This document shows, piece by piece, positions 53,015-62,526 of a DNA stretch of 64,000 nt. Under the pieces are notes generated by a model, which was given only the letters and a program-made list of their open reading frames with translations, made no database searches and had not been told where the DNA came from. The stretch covers positions 1 to 64,000 of the forward strand of contig NZ_NMVP01000009.1 of the NCBI RefSeq assembly GCF_002250705.1, given 5' to 3'. Both the position numbers and the translations under genes were made by a program. The DNA is from Enemella evansiae. Lineage in GTDB: Bacteria > Actinomycetota > Actinomycetes > Propionibacteriales > Propionibacteriaceae. Positions within the stretch are counted from its first letter, which is position 1, and every line of letters starts with the position of its first letter.

Positions 53015-55249
53015 TCAGTCCGCCAGCACCGAACGCCAGGCGCCGGGCTGACCGTCGGCGGTGACGTCCAGGGTGACCAGCCGCTGGGTTGGCCGGGTCA
53101 GGGTGACGTAGAGAACCCGTACCCCGCCGGGGGATTCGGCGACGATGTCGTCGGCGCCGACGACCAGCACCGCGTCGTATTCCAACCCCTTGCTGTCCAA
53201 CGGGGTGACCAGCACGACCCGCTCCTCATCGACACCGGCATCGGCGAGAATCCGTTGCACCGAACCGATCCGCGACGGCGGGCAGATCACACCGACGGTG
53301 CCCTCCACCTGGTCGGCGAGCCGGCGTACCCGCTCGGTGAGCACCTCGGCCAACTCCGCGGGGGTGGTGCTGAGCAGTTCCGGTTCGATCTCGGTGCGCC
53401 GGATCGCGGTCGGCAGATCGGCCTCCGGGTAGGCGGCGACGACCACCTTGGCGGCCAGCTCGAATACCTCGGCCGGCGAGCGGTAGTTGGTGCTCATCCG
53501 GAACCGGCGCGACGGGGCGGTGCCGATCAGGTCCGCCAGCGCCCGATCGGTCTCGGCCTGGTCCGGCCAAGAACTCTGCGCCGGGTCGCCGACCACGGTC
53601 CACGACGCCTGCGCCCCGCGGCGGCGCAGCATCCGCCACTGCATCGGGGTGATGTCCTGGGCCTCGTCGACCAGCACGTGCGCGAAGGTGTCGTGCGCGT
53701 CGGCGTCCGGATCGATCTCGGTGCGCTGGGCGGCGCGGTCCATCGTGGTGACCACCTCCGACACCTGGCTGCCGTCGGCCAGGAACAGCGTCGGATCGGT
53801 CTCCTCCTCATCGGCCGGGACCGGCCCGAGGATCGCGACGAGTTCGTCGAGCAGCGCCATGTCGGCGACCGACCAGTCGGCATTCTCGGCATAGCTGGCG
53901 GCTAGGGTGTCGATCTGGGCGTCGGTCAGCGAATCGCCGGCCAGCCGCGCGGTCAGCCGCCGGTCGCCGAGGCGGCGCAGCACCTGGGTGGCGCTCAGCG
54001 GCGGCCACCAGGCCTGCAGGAACATCTTGTACGCCGCCTGGTCGGTGACCAGTTCGGTGAAGGCGTCCTGTTCCAGGTCGAACTCCTCGGCCGGGAAGCG
54101 CTGCCAGAGCGCCTCCAGCAACCCCTTCTCGGCAGCGTCGCGACCGGAGTTCACGCGGTGGTGACGGAGCACCTCGTTGCGGATCCGGGCCAGCGTCGGC
54201 TGGTCGAGGGTGAGCACCTCGCCCTTGACCGAGACCCGCAGTCGGGCCATCTCGGCGGTCTGCTCGAGCAGCGGTTCGTTGACCAGCCGGCGCAGCAGCG
54301 GCAGCATCGCCAGCGATCCCTTGATGGCATGGGCGGCGCTGGTGTCGGTGCGCTCGGCGCGGAAGCCGAGCACGTCGGAGGCGACCGAACCGACCGCGCG
54401 CAGGGTCACCGAATCCTCGCCCAGGCTGGGCAGCACGCGTTCGATGTAGTTCATGAAGACCCGGGACGGGCCGACCACCAGCACGCCGCCGTTCTCGAAG
54501 CGCTTGCGGTGCGAATAGAGCAGGTACGCCGCCCGGTGCAGCGCGACCACGGTCTTGCCGGTGCCGGGGCCGCCGGTGATGATCGTGACGCCCTGGTAGG
54601 GGGCGCGGATCGCCTCGTCCTGCTCGGCCTGGATGGTGGCGACGATGTCGCGCATCTGCGGGCCGCGGGCGCGGCTGAGCGCGGCCAGCAGGGCGCCCTC
54701 GCCGACCACGACGAGCTCGGTGTCGGCATGCTCGCCGTCCAACAGGTCGTCCTCGATGCCGATCACCCGATCGCCGCGGCAGCGCAGCACGCGGCGGCGT
54801 ACCACCTCCATCGGCTCGGCCGGGGTGGCGCGGTAGAAGGGTTCGGCGGCGCGGGCGCGCCAGTCGATCACCAGCGGTTCGTAGTCGTCGTCGCGGACGC
54901 CGATCCGACCGATGTAGCGCGTCTCGCCGTCGGTGCGGTCCAACCGGCCGAAGACCAGGCCCTCGTGCTCGGCGTCCAGCACTGCGAGCCGCTTGGCGGC
55001 CTGGTAGGCGAAGACATCGCGCTCGAAGAGGCCGGTGCCGTCCTCCTCGCGGGCCCAGCTCATCCGGTCGCCCTGATAGAGGGAGCGGCCCTCGGTGGCC
55101 ACCTGTTGGGCGGACCGGGTCGCCTCGGCCAGTCGGTCGTAGACCGCATCCACGTGCGCCTGCTCGATGGCGAGCTCACGCTCGACCGTCGTGCTCTGCG
55201 GATGGTTATCGGAGGGCCCCGAACCCTCGGGCCGCGAATGCGCAGTCAA
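53015..55249 (-). CDS. helD: HelD/HelR-type RNA polymerase-associated UvrD-like ATPase
   Basis: A 744-residue UvrD/RecB-like ATPase. It has an N-terminal helical arm (about 20-75, ELAIEQAHVDAVYDRL) that in HelD reaches into the RNA polymerase channel. Walker A is GGPGTGKTVVAL near residue 228, Walker B VLVDEAQDITPMQW near residue 535, and motif VI is near the C-terminus (LYVTLTRPTQRLV). Actinobacterial HelD (class II) recycles stalled RNA polymerase and the HelR branch gives rifamycin tolerance. Which applies here is not decided by sequence alone. The start appears to be a TTG at 55249. Confidence 0.85.
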   Translation of the reverse strand: MTAHSRPEGSGPSDNHPQSTTVERELAIEQAHVDAVYDRLAEATRSAQQVATEGRSLYQGDRMSWAREEDGTGLFERDVFAYQAAKRLAVLDAEHEGLVFGRLDRTDGETRYIGRIGVRDDDYEPLVIDWRARAAEPFYRATPAEPMEVVRRRVLRCRGDRVIGIEDDLLDGEHADTELVVVGEGALLAALSRARGPQMRDIVATIQAEQDEAIRAPYQGVTIITGGPGTGKTVVALHRAAYLLYSHRKRFENGGVLVVGPSRVFMNYIERVLPSLGEDSVTLRAVGSVASDVLGFRAERTDTSAAHAIKGSLAMLPLLRRLVNEPLLEQTAEMARLRVSVKGEVLTLDQPTLARIRNEVLRHHRVNSGRDAAEKGLLEALWQRFPAEEFDLEQDAFTELVTDQAAYKMFLQAWWPPLSATQVLRRLGDRRLTARLAGDSLTDAQIDTLAASYAENADWSVADMALLDELVAILGPVPADEEETDPTLFLADGSQVSEVVTTMDRAAQRTEIDPDADAHDTFAHVLVDEAQDITPMQWRMLRRRGAQASWTVVGDPAQSSWPDQAETDRALADLIGTAPSRRFRMSTNYRSPAEVFELAAKVVVAAYPEADLPTAIRRTEIEPELLSTTPAELAEVLTERVRRLADQVEGTVGVICPPSRIGSVQRILADAGVDEERVVLVTPLDSKGLEYDAVLVVGADDIVAESPGGVRVLYVTLTRPTQRLVTLDVTADGQPGAWRSVLAD

Positions 55250-55328
55250 TCCCGTAAATCCTCACCTGTCGGAAACAGACTCAGCATTCTACGCGGGCTC
55301 GGGGTAAGTCGGCAGCCAGGCTCGACAA

Positions 55329-56267
55329 TCAGTGGCGGCGATGCACGGTGAGGTCCTTGTTGGTCGGGTGGATGTCCTCACCGGTCAGGTCGGCGTGCAC
55401 CGCATAGGTCGCGAGCGCGGCGGAGAGCAGTTGCCCGGCGACCGTGCTGCCGGCGGCGGTGTGCGCGCCGCAGGTGTAGTGGTGGCGTCCGGTGCGGGAG
55501 CCGGTACGCCGCCACCACGGCTTCGGCCCGCGCAGGCCGCCGGGGATCCGGCCGGTTGCGGTGATCGTCGCGTCGGCGTCGTCGGGGGGTGACTCGGTCT
55601 GGCGTACGCCCCGGGCGTCCAGGCGGCGGGCGAGCGCGTCGATCAGCGCCGCCGAACCCGCCGGCGTACCGTCGGCGTGGGTGACCTGCCAGAGTCCGAA
55701 GGTCCGTTCGACGCTCAACCAGACGGCGTCACTGGCGGGGGAGTGTCGCGGCACGCCCTCGGCGGCGTCGCGGATCACCTCCGACAGCACCGGATGGTCG
55801 AAGTCGGTGGCCAGGTCCTCGACCGTCCGCCCCACCCACAGCTCGCGGCGGGCGGAGCGGAACGCGACCTTGTCGAACTCCCGCTCCAGGCCGAGCGGGC
55901 GGCGTACCTGCCAGACCTCGTCCAGGGCATCGAGCAGGTCCCGCCACCGCGCGGCCACCGGTTCGCCGAACTCGGCGACCAGCAGCCGCCACTGCGCGCC
56001 GCGCTCGGCCGGCAGGTCCAACCCGGCCACCGGGCGGCTGTCGACCGGGGTGAGTTCCAGGCTTGCCTGGGCGAGTTCGGCGGCGAGGATGCGTCCGGAC
56101 TTCTTGAACAGGTCACGCCAGGGGGCGGGGAAGGTGAACACCTCGGGCAGGTCGTGCCGCGGGGTCGGGTCCGAGCGGACCAGGGTGACCCGGTGCCCGA
56201 CCTTCGCCAACCGTGCGCAGGCAGCCATTCCCGCGAGTGTGTCGCCCAGCACGGTGATGTCAGCCAC
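55329..56267 (-). CDS. Putative FAD/NAD(P)-binding protein with degenerate Rossmann motif
   Basis: A 312-residue protein. It starts with a beta-alpha-beta dinucleotide-binding-like unit (ITVLGDTLAGMAACARLAKVGHRVTLV) whose glycine motif GDTLAG departs from GxGxxG. The middle region reads like an amine-oxidase or phytoene-desaturase relative. A short C-terminal Gly/Thr segment (CGAHTAAGS) may contact FAD. I would class it as an NAD(P)/FAD-binding protein of unknown substrate. Start GTG 56267 precedes ADITVLG. It is downstream of an unknown gene on the same strand. Confidence 0.65.
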   Translation of the reverse strand: MADITVLGDTLAGMAACARLAKVGHRVTLVRSDPTPRHDLPEVFTFPAPWRDLFKKSGRILAAELAQASLELTPVDSRPVAGLDLPAERGAQWRLLVAEFGEPVAARWRDLLDALDEVWQVRRPLGLEREFDKVAFRSARRELWVGRTVEDLATDFDHPVLSEVIRDAAEGVPRHSPASDAVWLSVERTFGLWQVTHADGTPAGSAALIDALARRLDARGVRQTESPPDDADATITATGRIPGGLRGPKPWWRRTGSRTGRHHYTCGAHTAAGSTVAGQLLSAALATYAVHADLTGEDIHPTNKDLTVHRRH

Positions 56268-56334
56268 GGTGTGAATTCTAGTCACCGTGTGGTGCGTCGA
56301 CACTGGTCGAGCTGTGGGGTGGCTCAGGTGCGAG

Positions 56335-56985
56335 TCACCGGTACGGATCGTCCGGCTCGGCCCAGTCGGCGTACTGCCAGGACCAGCGATCGGGATGACG
56401 GATCCGGTCACCGGTCAGGTCGGCGACCCAGGCGTCGGCCACGTCCCGGTCGTTGGCCAGGGAGCCCCGGTCGGTGCGGCGGAGCAGGGACAGGTGCTGC
56501 TCCATCAGGGAATGGGTCAGCCCGCGCTCGCGCACCGCGGTTGCCAGCTCCTGCACCAACTCCTCGGTCCCGGGCTCGCGGAGCACGCCGACGGCGTGGG
56601 TGATCAGCAGCAACTGGTCGGTGTCGAGGCCCTCGATGCCGGCCCGGATCACCTTCTGCACCGGCGGTGGGGGAGGCGATTCCAGCACCACGACCCGCCA
56701 GTCGTAGTCGGCCCGGTCGGCGGCGGCCTGCAGTGCCGGCAGCACCCGGTCGGTCGGGCAGTGTCGCTGGGTGGGTGGCAGGAGTTTACGCATCCGCACC
56801 AGCAGTGCAGCGGGCTGACGTTGCAGCTTTCGCGCGATCGCCTCCACCGGGGCGCCCTCCCGGGCCATCGTGACCATCGTCTCGTGGTCGTCGTCGGTGT
56901 AGGACTGGCCGTTGCGCGCCGGCGGTGGTTCGGGTGGGCCGATCAGCTCGGACTGATGGCGCTGGAAGGACAGGGTGTCGGACAT
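56335..56985 (-). CDS. Hypothetical protein with Myb/SANT-like helical segment
   Basis: A 216-residue protein. An N-terminal stretch (YTDDDHETMVTMAREGAPVEAIARKLQR) looks like a Myb/SANT-type helix-turn-helix with an acidic first helix. It is followed by a basic Leu-rich region and an acidic C-terminal half rich in Trp near its end. ATG 56985 follows AAAGGAGA at good spacing. I recognise no named family; DNA binding is conjecture. Confidence 0.65.
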   Translation of the reverse strand: MSDTLSFQRHQSELIGPPEPPPARNGQSYTDDDHETMVTMAREGAPVEAIARKLQRQPAALLVRMRKLLPPTQRHCPTDRVLPALQAAADRADYDWRVVVLESPPPPPVQKVIRAGIEGLDTDQLLLITHAVGVLREPGTEELVQELATAVRERGLTHSLMEQHLSLLRRTDRGSLANDRDVADAWVADLTGDRIRHPDRWSWQYADWAEPDDPYR

Positions 56986-57079
56986 GGGAATATCTCCTTT
57001 TCCCATCCTGACTGGAGAAGCCGACGATCGGGGCGGACCGGTGTTGTCCGATCGGGGGAGGTGTTGTCCGTCCCGCGGT

Positions 57080-57640
57080 TCAACCGGGCAGGCGGGAGGT
57101 CAGCACTGCCAGCGCCTCGCGGGTGGTCAGGTCCCCGATCAGCACGCGCTCGGTCAATCCGTCCGCCAGCGCGATCAGTGCGCGTGCGTCCCGCAGGGCC
57201 GAGCGTTTCGGCGTACCCAGCTCGCCCAGCAGGCCGGCCACCAGCGTCTCCTGCCCCCGCTTGCCTTCGGCGAGGATGGCCGCGATCTCGGCATCGGTGG
57301 CGGCCGCGGTCAGGTAGGCGTACCAGATCGAGACCCCCGGCCCGGGTTCGGCGGCGCGCCGGATCGGGTGGCCGAGTGCCTCCCGCAACCGGCCGGCGGG
57401 GGAGGCCTGCTCGGTGTCCTCGCGGTATCGGTCGGCGCCGGCCTCGATCATCGCCCGGGCGCTCACCCGCAGCAGCTCCTCCTTGCTGGCGAAGTAGTGC
57501 TGGATCCGGCCGACCGAGACCCCGGCCGCGGCGGCCACGGTGCGCATCGACACCGCGGCGAGCCCGTCCCGGGCGATCACCAGCCACACCCCCTGCACGA
57601 TCTCGGTGCGGCGGGCGTCGTGGTCGACCTGGCGTGGCAT
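57080..57640 (-). CDS. TetR-family transcriptional repressor
   Basis: A 186-residue TetR-type regulator. The N-terminal HTH is visible as MRTVAAAAGVSVGRIQHYFASKEELL (split by the canonical YF turn). A helical ligand-binding domain follows. It is divergent from an alpha/beta-hydrolase gene, and the 67-bp gap holds inverted and direct repeats suited to an operator. It probably represses the hydrolase and itself. The start ATG is at 57640. Confidence 0.9.
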   Translation of the reverse strand: MPRQVDHDARRTEIVQGVWLVIARDGLAAVSMRTVAAAAGVSVGRIQHYFASKEELLRVSARAMIEAGADRYREDTEQASPAGRLREALGHPIRRAAEPGPGVSIWYAYLTAAATDAEIAAILAEGKRGQETLVAGLLGELGTPKRSALRDARALIALADGLTERVLIGDLTTREALAVLTSRLPG

Positions 57641-57652
57641 GCCGGCATCGTA

Positions 57653-57696
57653 ACAGTACGACCGTATCGCTCTGTGTTACGATACGACTGTATTGT
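57653..57696. promoter_or_regulatory. Probable TetR operator between divergent genes
   Basis: The arms ACAGTACGACCGTATCG (57653-57669) and CGATACGACTGTATTGT (57680-57696) are inverted repeats matching at 13 of 17 positions with a 10-nt spacer. The motif ACGAC(C/T)GTAT(C/T)G also occurs twice in direct orientation within them. The position between the TetR gene and the hydrolase start fits repressor binding. Confidence 0.7.
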
Positions 57697-57707
57697 CAAC
57701 TGCAGGG

Positions 57708-58721
57708 ATGAGGAATGTCGTGAAGAAGACCGAAGGTGCGCGCAGGCGCCGCTGGCCGTGGGCGCTGTTGATCGTCGCGTGCGCGCTGCTGCTCACCGAC
57801 AAGGTGATTGGCCTGGCGAACCCGCAACCGCAGGTCGGCCGGTTCGACGGCATCGAGGGGGCGCGTGCCTACGACTCGGCGTACGCCGCAGCACTCGCCG
57901 CGATGCCAACCCCCACGACGATCCGGGACATCCCCACCACCTTCGGCTCGGTCCGGGTGACCCAGTGGACCCGTCCGGAGCTGACCGGGCTGGTGCCGGT
58001 GCTGCTCACCCCGGGTTGGGGATCGGGTACGCCCGCCTGGGATGCCAATCTGCGCGACGTGATGGCCGAACGCCCGGTGATCGCGGTCGACGCCGTCGGC
58101 GACGCCGGTCAGTCGGTGCAGCGCATTCCGCTGACCAGCACCGCCGATCACGCACGGTGGCTCACCGAGGTGCTGGATGCGCTCGAGGTGCCACGGGTGC
58201 ACGTGGTCGGCCACTCCTTCGGCGCGGCCACCGCCACCGCCCTGGCCCTCCACCGCCCGGAGCGGGTGGCCAGTCTGACCCAGCTCGAACCGGTGCTCAC
58301 CTATGGCCAGCTGCCGGCCTCGGTGATCTTCTGGAGCATCCCGGTCAACGTCCCGTTCCTGCCGCAGTCGTGGCGCGACCGTGGGTTGGCCGAGATCGGT
58401 GGCGTCGATCCGACCGAGCTGAAGACCGCCGGTCCGGTGGGGGAGATGATCGCCGCCGGCACCCAGCACTATCGGCAGGCGATGCCGATGCCGAGCCCGC
58501 TCACCGACGAACAGATCCGGGGGTTGCGGATGCCGATCTATCTCGCGGTCGCCGGTCGGAAATCGTTGGTGGGTGGCGATGCCGCCGTGCAACGCGCCCG
58601 GCAGCTGCTGCCGCAGGGTACGATCCGGATCTTCCCGAATGCCACCCATTCCCTGCCGATGCAGGAATCCGCCGCCCTCGACGCGGACCTGCTCGCCTGG
58701 TGGCGGACCCAGGACCGGTGA
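57708..58721 (+). CDS. Membrane-anchored alpha/beta-hydrolase, TetR-regulated
   Basis: A 337-residue protein. A basic N-terminus and one membrane helix (WPWALLIVACALLLTDKVIGL) precede an alpha/beta-hydrolase domain. The nucleophile elbow is VVGHSFGAAT near residue 165, the acid is near residue 290 and the catalytic His is in NATHSLPM near residue 315. It is most like haloperoxidase/esterase-type hydrolases exported to the outer face. ATG 57708 is chosen; GTG 57720 is also possible. The divergent TetR gene is its likely regulator. Substrate is unknown. Confidence 0.8.
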   Translation: MRNVVKKTEGARRRRWPWALLIVACALLLTDKVIGLANPQPQVGRFDGIEGARAYDSAYAAALAAMPTPTTIRDIPTTFGSVRVTQWTRPELTGLVPVLLTPGWGSGTPAWDANLRDVMAERPVIAVDAVGDAGQSVQRIPLTSTADHARWLTEVLDALEVPRVHVVGHSFGAATATALALHRPERVASLTQLEPVLTYGQLPASVIFWSIPVNVPFLPQSWRDRGLAEIGGVDPTELKTAGPVGEMIAAGTQHYRQAMPMPSPLTDEQIRGLRMPIYLAVAGRKSLVGGDAAVQRARQLLPQGTIRIFPNATHSLPMQESAALDADLLAWWRTQDR

Positions 58722-58745
58722 TCGAGGGGCCGTTACGCTGAGCGG

Positions 58746-59342
58746 GTGTTCACCGGAATTGTCGAAGAACTGGGTGAGATCGTCGAACTCGACGATCGGG
58801 GCGAATCGGCCGTGCTGCGGATCCGCGGGCCACTGGTGGTGAGCGATGCGAGCCACGGTGCCTCGATCGCGGTGAACGGGGTCTGTCTCACCGTCACCGA
58901 CCGCGACGCGGAGACGTTCGCGGTCGATGTGATGGCCGAGACGCTCAACCACAGCAGCCTCGGTGACCTGGTGCCCGGCAGCCGGGTGAATCTGGAGCGT
59001 GCGATGGCCGCCAACGGCCGATTCGGCGGCCACATCGTCCAGGGCCATGTGGACGGCACCGCGCGGATCGTGTCGCGTACGCCCGGTCAGGACTGGGAGG
59101 TGGTTGGCATCGAGCTGCCCGCCGAGCTGGCACGATACGTTGTGCACAAGGGATCGATCACCGTCGACGGGATCTCGTTGACCGTCTCGGCGGTCACCGA
59201 CGACACCTTCGAGGTCTCGCTGATCCCGACCACGCTGGCGCTCACCACCCTCGGCGGCAAACAACCCGGGGAGACGGTGAATCTCGAGGTCGACGTGCTC
59301 GCCAAGTACCTCGAGAAACAGATCGCGGCGCGTGACTTGTGA
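58746..59342 (+). CDS. ribE: Riboflavin synthase alpha chain (RibE)
   Basis: A 198-residue riboflavin synthase with two lumazine-binding repeats. The first opens MFTGIVEELGEI and the second contains GHIVQGHVDG and SLTVSAV. It converts two 6,7-dimethyl-8-ribityllumazine molecules into riboflavin. The start is GTG 58746. It lies upstream of the FMN riboswitch rather than downstream, so it may be expressed from a separate promoter or read through from the hydrolase gene 24 bp before it. Confidence 0.95.
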   Translation: MFTGIVEELGEIVELDDRGESAVLRIRGPLVVSDASHGASIAVNGVCLTVTDRDAETFAVDVMAETLNHSSLGDLVPGSRVNLERAMAANGRFGGHIVQGHVDGTARIVSRTPGQDWEVVGIELPAELARYVVHKGSITVDGISLTVSAVTDDTFEVSLIPTTLALTTLGGKQPGETVNLEVDVLAKYLEKQIAARDL

Positions 59343-59387
59343 CACCAGCCCATTCCCTGGTTGGGAATCCTCTGCCATAGTGGTCGC

Positions 59388-59515
59388 ACGCGCTCCGGGG
59401 TCGGTGCAATTCCGAACCGGTGGTGACAGTCCACGACCCGGCCACAGCCAGTGGCCGGTTGACCTGGTGGAATTCCAGGACCGACGGTGAAAGTCCGGAT
59501 GGGAGGCAGCGCGTG
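59388..59515 (+). promoter_or_regulatory. FMN riboswitch (RFN element)
   Basis: The gap between ribE and the rib fusion gene contains the conserved blocks of the FMN aptamer in order: CGGGGTCGGTG, ATTCCGAACCGG, GGTGACAGTCC, then TGGTGGAATTCCAG, GACGGTGAAAGTCCGGATG and GGAGGCAGCG. The closing P1 stem is around CACGCGCTCC and GGCAGCGCGTG. A downstream hairpin (GGTCGGCCAGTGCCGACC) and GGGAGG just before ATG 59595 suggest translational or terminator control. It senses FMN and lowers expression of the RibD-RibBA and ribH genes. Confidence 0.93.
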
Positions 59516-59594
59516 ACGGTCGGCCAGTGCCGACCGCTGCTGGTGCTTTCCTGCACCCGACCCCCGGAGTCATGTTCGACGACCGGGAGGATCC

Positions 59595-61856
59595 ATGACA
59601 TCCCAGACCGAGATGTGGCTCGACCTGCGCCTGCTCCGGCGCGCCGCCGCGCTCGCCCTGCACGGCCCGCTGCCGGACCCGAATCCGCGGGTGGGTGCGG
59701 TGATCTGTGACCCGGCGGGATCGGTGGTGGGCGAGGGCTGGCACCGTGGCGCCGGCACCGAACACGCCGAGATCGCCGCACTGCGGGCGGCCGGGGCCAG
59801 CGCACGGGGTGGCACGGCGTACGTCACCCTGGAACCCTGTGCCCATACCGGGCGCACCGGCCCCTGTGTGCGGGCACTGATCGAGGCGGGCATCGCACGG
59901 GTGGTGTATGCGCGGTCCGATCCGAATCCGGCCGCCGCCGGCGGTGCGCAACGCCTGACCGACGCCGGCGTGGCGGTGGCCCGGTTGGACATCGACGCCG
60001 CGGATCTCAACCCCCATTGGGAATTCGCGGTCCGCAATCAGCGCCCCTTCGTCACCTGGAAGTACGCCGCCACGCTCGACGGGCGATCCGCCGCGGCCGA
60101 TGGCAGCAGCCGGTGGATCACCGGGCCCGAGGCCCGCGCCGAGGTCGGGCGACAGCGGTCCGAGTGCGACGCGATCCTGGTCGGTACCGGGACCGTGCTG
60201 GCCGACGACCCGTGGCTCACCGCCCGGCATCCGGACGGCACCCTGCAGGATGGGCAACCACTGCGCGTCGTGCTCGGCGAGCGGCCGATCCCGGCCACCG
60301 CGCGGGTCCTCGATGAGGCCGCGGAAACCCTGCTGCTGCGGCACCGCGATCCGGAGCGCGCGCTCGCCGAACTGCACGCGCGTGGCATCCGCCACCTCTG
60401 GCTCGAGGGCGGGCCCCGGGTCGCGGCCGCGTTCTGGCGCGCGGGGTTGGTCGATGAGCTGATCGGCTATCTGGCCCCGGCCCTGCTCGGCGAGGGACGG
60501 CCCGCGGTCGACGAGCTGGGAATCCCCACCATGGCGGAGATCCTGCGCTTCGATCAGGTCGACGTCACCCCGGTCGGTGTCGATCTGCGGGTGACCGCGC
60601 GCCCACGCGCCCGAGCGCACCGGACCGCGGTGGACCTCGACGTTCCCGCCGCGCTCGACGCCCTGCGCGCCGGCCGGCCGGTACTGGTGACCGACGACGC
60701 GGACCGGGAGAACGAGGGCGACATCGTGCTGGCCGCCGACACCCTCAGCGACGGGTGGCTGGCGTGGACGATCCGGCACAGTTCGGGATACGTCTGCGCC
60801 CCGCTCAGCGGCGAGCTCGCCGACCGGTTGGAGCTGCCGCTGATGGTGCCCGACAACCGCGACCCGTTGCGGACGGCGTACACGATCACCGTGGATGCGG
60901 CCACCGGTGTCGGCACCGGGATCAGCGCCGCCGACCGGGCGCACACGCTGCGCACGCTGGCCGCCGCCGGTCACGGTGAGGCGGGTCCGGCGGATCTGAT
61001 CCGCCCGGGCCACGTGGTGCCCTTGCGGGCCCGCGACGGTGGCGTGCTGACCCGTCGCGGTCACACCGAGGCCGCGGTGGATCTGTGCCGGCTGGCGGGC
61101 CTCGCCCCGGTCGGCGCGATCGCCGAACTCGTCAACGACGACGGCACGATGATGCGCACCGACGCCATCCGGGCGCTGGCCGAGCGGTCGGGCCTGGGGG
61201 TGCTCACCATCGCCGACCTGGCGGCCTGGCGCCGCTGCCACGATCGGGTCGAGCTGGTCGCCGAGACACGGATCCCCACCGCACAAGGAGAATTCGCGGC
61301 CCGTGGCTATCGGGACCTGCTGACCGGTGCCGAGCATCTGGTGCTGCACACCGACCGGTTCGGTCCGCAGCCGCTGGTCCGGGTGCATTCGGAGTGTCTC
61401 ACCGGGGACGTGTTCGGATCGCAGCGCTGTGACTGCGGGCCACAACTCGACGCTGCCCTCGCGGAGGTGGCGGCGGCCGGTGGGCTGGTGATCTATCTGG
61501 GTGGCCACGAGGGCCGCGGGGTCGGTCTGCTGGACAAGCTGCGGGCGTACGCCGAACAGGACGCGGGTGCCGACACCGTGCAGGCCCAGACCCGGCTCGG
61601 GCTGCCGGTCGATGCGCGTGAGTACGGCGCTGCGGCAGCGATCCTGGGCGATCTCGGCATCGACCGGATCTCATTGCTCAGCAACAATCCCGCCAAGGCC
61701 GCCGGTCTCACCGAGGCCGGCATCGAGGTCGCCGAGACCAGACCACTGCGGGCCGGCCAGCACCCCGACAACCTGGCCTATCTGCGGACCAAGGCCGCAC
61801 GGTTGGGGCACCGCACCCTGCTGCACCCGGCCGACGAACTCAAGGAGCGAGCATGA
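59595..61856 (+). CDS. RibD-RibB-RibA fusion (riboflavin biosynthesis, four activities in one chain)
   Basis: A 753-residue fusion. Residues 1-345 are RibD: the deaminase zinc site HAEIAAL and [11 protein letters not shown], then the reductase with [11 protein letters not shown] and WLEGGPRVA. Residues about 350-550 are RibB, 3,4-dihydroxy-2-butanone-4-phosphate synthase, with [10 protein letters not shown] and GHTEAAVDL. Residues about 555-753 are RibA, GTP cyclohydrolase II, with the zinc Cys cluster [17 protein letters not shown] and GHEGRGVGL. All catalytic motifs appear intact. RibD and RibBA are normally separate genes. The frame is continuous with no internal stop. It is controlled by the riboswitch and overlaps ribH. 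Confidence 0.93.
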   Translation: MTSQTEMWLDLRLLRRAAALALHGPLPDPNPRVGAVICDPAGSVVGEGWHRGAGTEHAEIAALRAAGASARGGTAYVTLEPCAHTGRTGPCVRALIEAGIARVVYARSDPNPAAAGGAQRLTDAGVAVARLDIDAADLNPHWEFAVRNQRPFVTWKYAATLDGRSAAADGSSRWITGPEARAEVGRQRSECDAILVGTGTVLADDPWLTARHPDGTLQDGQPLRVVLGERPIPATARVLDEAAETLLLRHRDPERALAELHARGIRHLWLEGGPRVAAAFWRAGLVDELIGYLAPALLGEGRPAVDELGIPTMAEILRFDQVDVTPVGVDLRVTARPRARAHRTAVDLDVPAALDALRAGRPVLVTDDADRENEGDIVLAADTLSDGWLAWTIRHSSGYVCAPLSGELADRLELPLMVPDNRDPLRTAYTITVDAATGVGTGISAADRAHTLRTLAAAGHGEAGPADLIRPGHVVPLRARDGGVLTRRGHTEAAVDLCRLAGLAPVGAIAELVNDDGTMMRTDAIRALAERSGLGVLTIADLAAWRRCHDRVELVAETRIPTAQGEFAARGYRDLLTGAEHLVLHTDRFGPQPLVRVHSECLTGDVFGSQRCDCGPQLDAALAEVAAAGGLVIYLGGHEGRGVGLLDKLRAYAEQDAGADTVQAQTRLGLPVDAREYGAAAAILGDLGIDRISLLSNNPAKAAGLTEAGIEVAETRPLRAGQHPDNLAYLRTKAARLGHRTLLHPADELKERA

Positions 61857-62329
61857 GCGGACACGGCGCACCCACCCTGGAACTCTCGCCGGTGGCCGCG
61901 GGCGGACTGCGCGGGGTGATCGTGGCGAGCAGTTGGCATGAGGTCGTGATGAACGGGCTGATCGACGGCGCGCGCCGCGGCTTCGAGCAGGCCGGGTTGA
62001 GCGGTGAGGTGATCCGGGTGCCGGGCAGTTTCGAGCTGCCGGTCGCCTGCGCCCGGCTCGCACCCGGCCACGACTTCCTGGTCGCCCTCGGGGTGGTGAT
62101 CCGCGGTGGCACCCCGCACTTCGACCACGTCTGCCAGGCGGCCACCCTGGGGATCACCCGGGTCAGCGTGGATACCGGTACGCCGATCGGTTTCGGCGTG
62201 CTCACCTGTGACACCGAGGAGCAGGCGCTGGCCCGGGCCGGTCTGCCGGATTCGCTCGAGGACAAGGGTTTCGAGGCCGCCCAGGCCGCGATCCTCACCG
62301 CGGTGACACTTGCGGGAGCAGGCAGGTGA
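61853..62329 (+). CDS. ribH: 6,7-dimethyl-8-ribityllumazine synthase (RibH)
   Basis: A 158-residue lumazine synthase that condenses the RibB and RibD products. The visible active-site segments are the [15 protein letters not shown] helix and the [17 protein letters not shown] loop. The latter carries the proton-transfer His; the usual GGxTPHFDY is slightly varied. ATG 61853 overlaps the stop of the fusion gene. The 197-bp gap after it holds a weak GC hairpin (62360-62373) and one palindromic repeat. Confidence 0.93.
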   Translation: MSGHGAPTLELSPVAAGGLRGVIVASSWHEVVMNGLIDGARRGFEQAGLSGEVIRVPGSFELPVACARLAPGHDFLVALGVVIRGGTPHFDHVCQAATLGITRVSVDTGTPIGFGVLTCDTEEQALARAGLPDSLEDKGFEAAQAAILTAVTLAGAGR

Positions 62330-62454
62330 CGTGGCACCTCGAGCAGATCAGGCCCCCGCGCCCCGGTCGGGGCATCGTCCTTCGGTCCGAGCATGGTGTG
62401 TCATGCCCCAACCGAACTCCCATGCCCCGACCACCGAGTGCGCGGTCGAACTGG

Positions 62455-62495
62455 GTTCATCTCGACACGCTCGCTGCGCGAGCTACTCGATGAAC
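62455..62495. repeat. Single 41-nt palindromic repeat (family A)
   Basis: This unit has the same outer arms GTTCATC/GATGAAC as the array at 1933-2101, with inner arms GCTCGC/GCGAGC (TCGCTGCGCGA centre). It lies in the gap between the convergent ribH and RamB-like genes, about 60 kb from the array, showing a dispersed family. Confidence 0.85.
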
Positions 62496-62526
62496 GTGAG
62501 AACCTGCTGCCCCAACCACCGAGCAC

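Noticed and set aside
57696..61508. Minus-strand open frame of about 1270 codons across the riboflavin genes
   Set aside because: It runs antisense to the hydrolase, ribE, the riboswitch and the RibD-RibBA fusion, all strongly supported on the plus strand, and shows no recognisable domain.
62360..62373. Terminator hairpin after ribH
   Set aside because: Only a 5-bp GC stem with a 4-nt loop; too weak to list as a terminator on its own.
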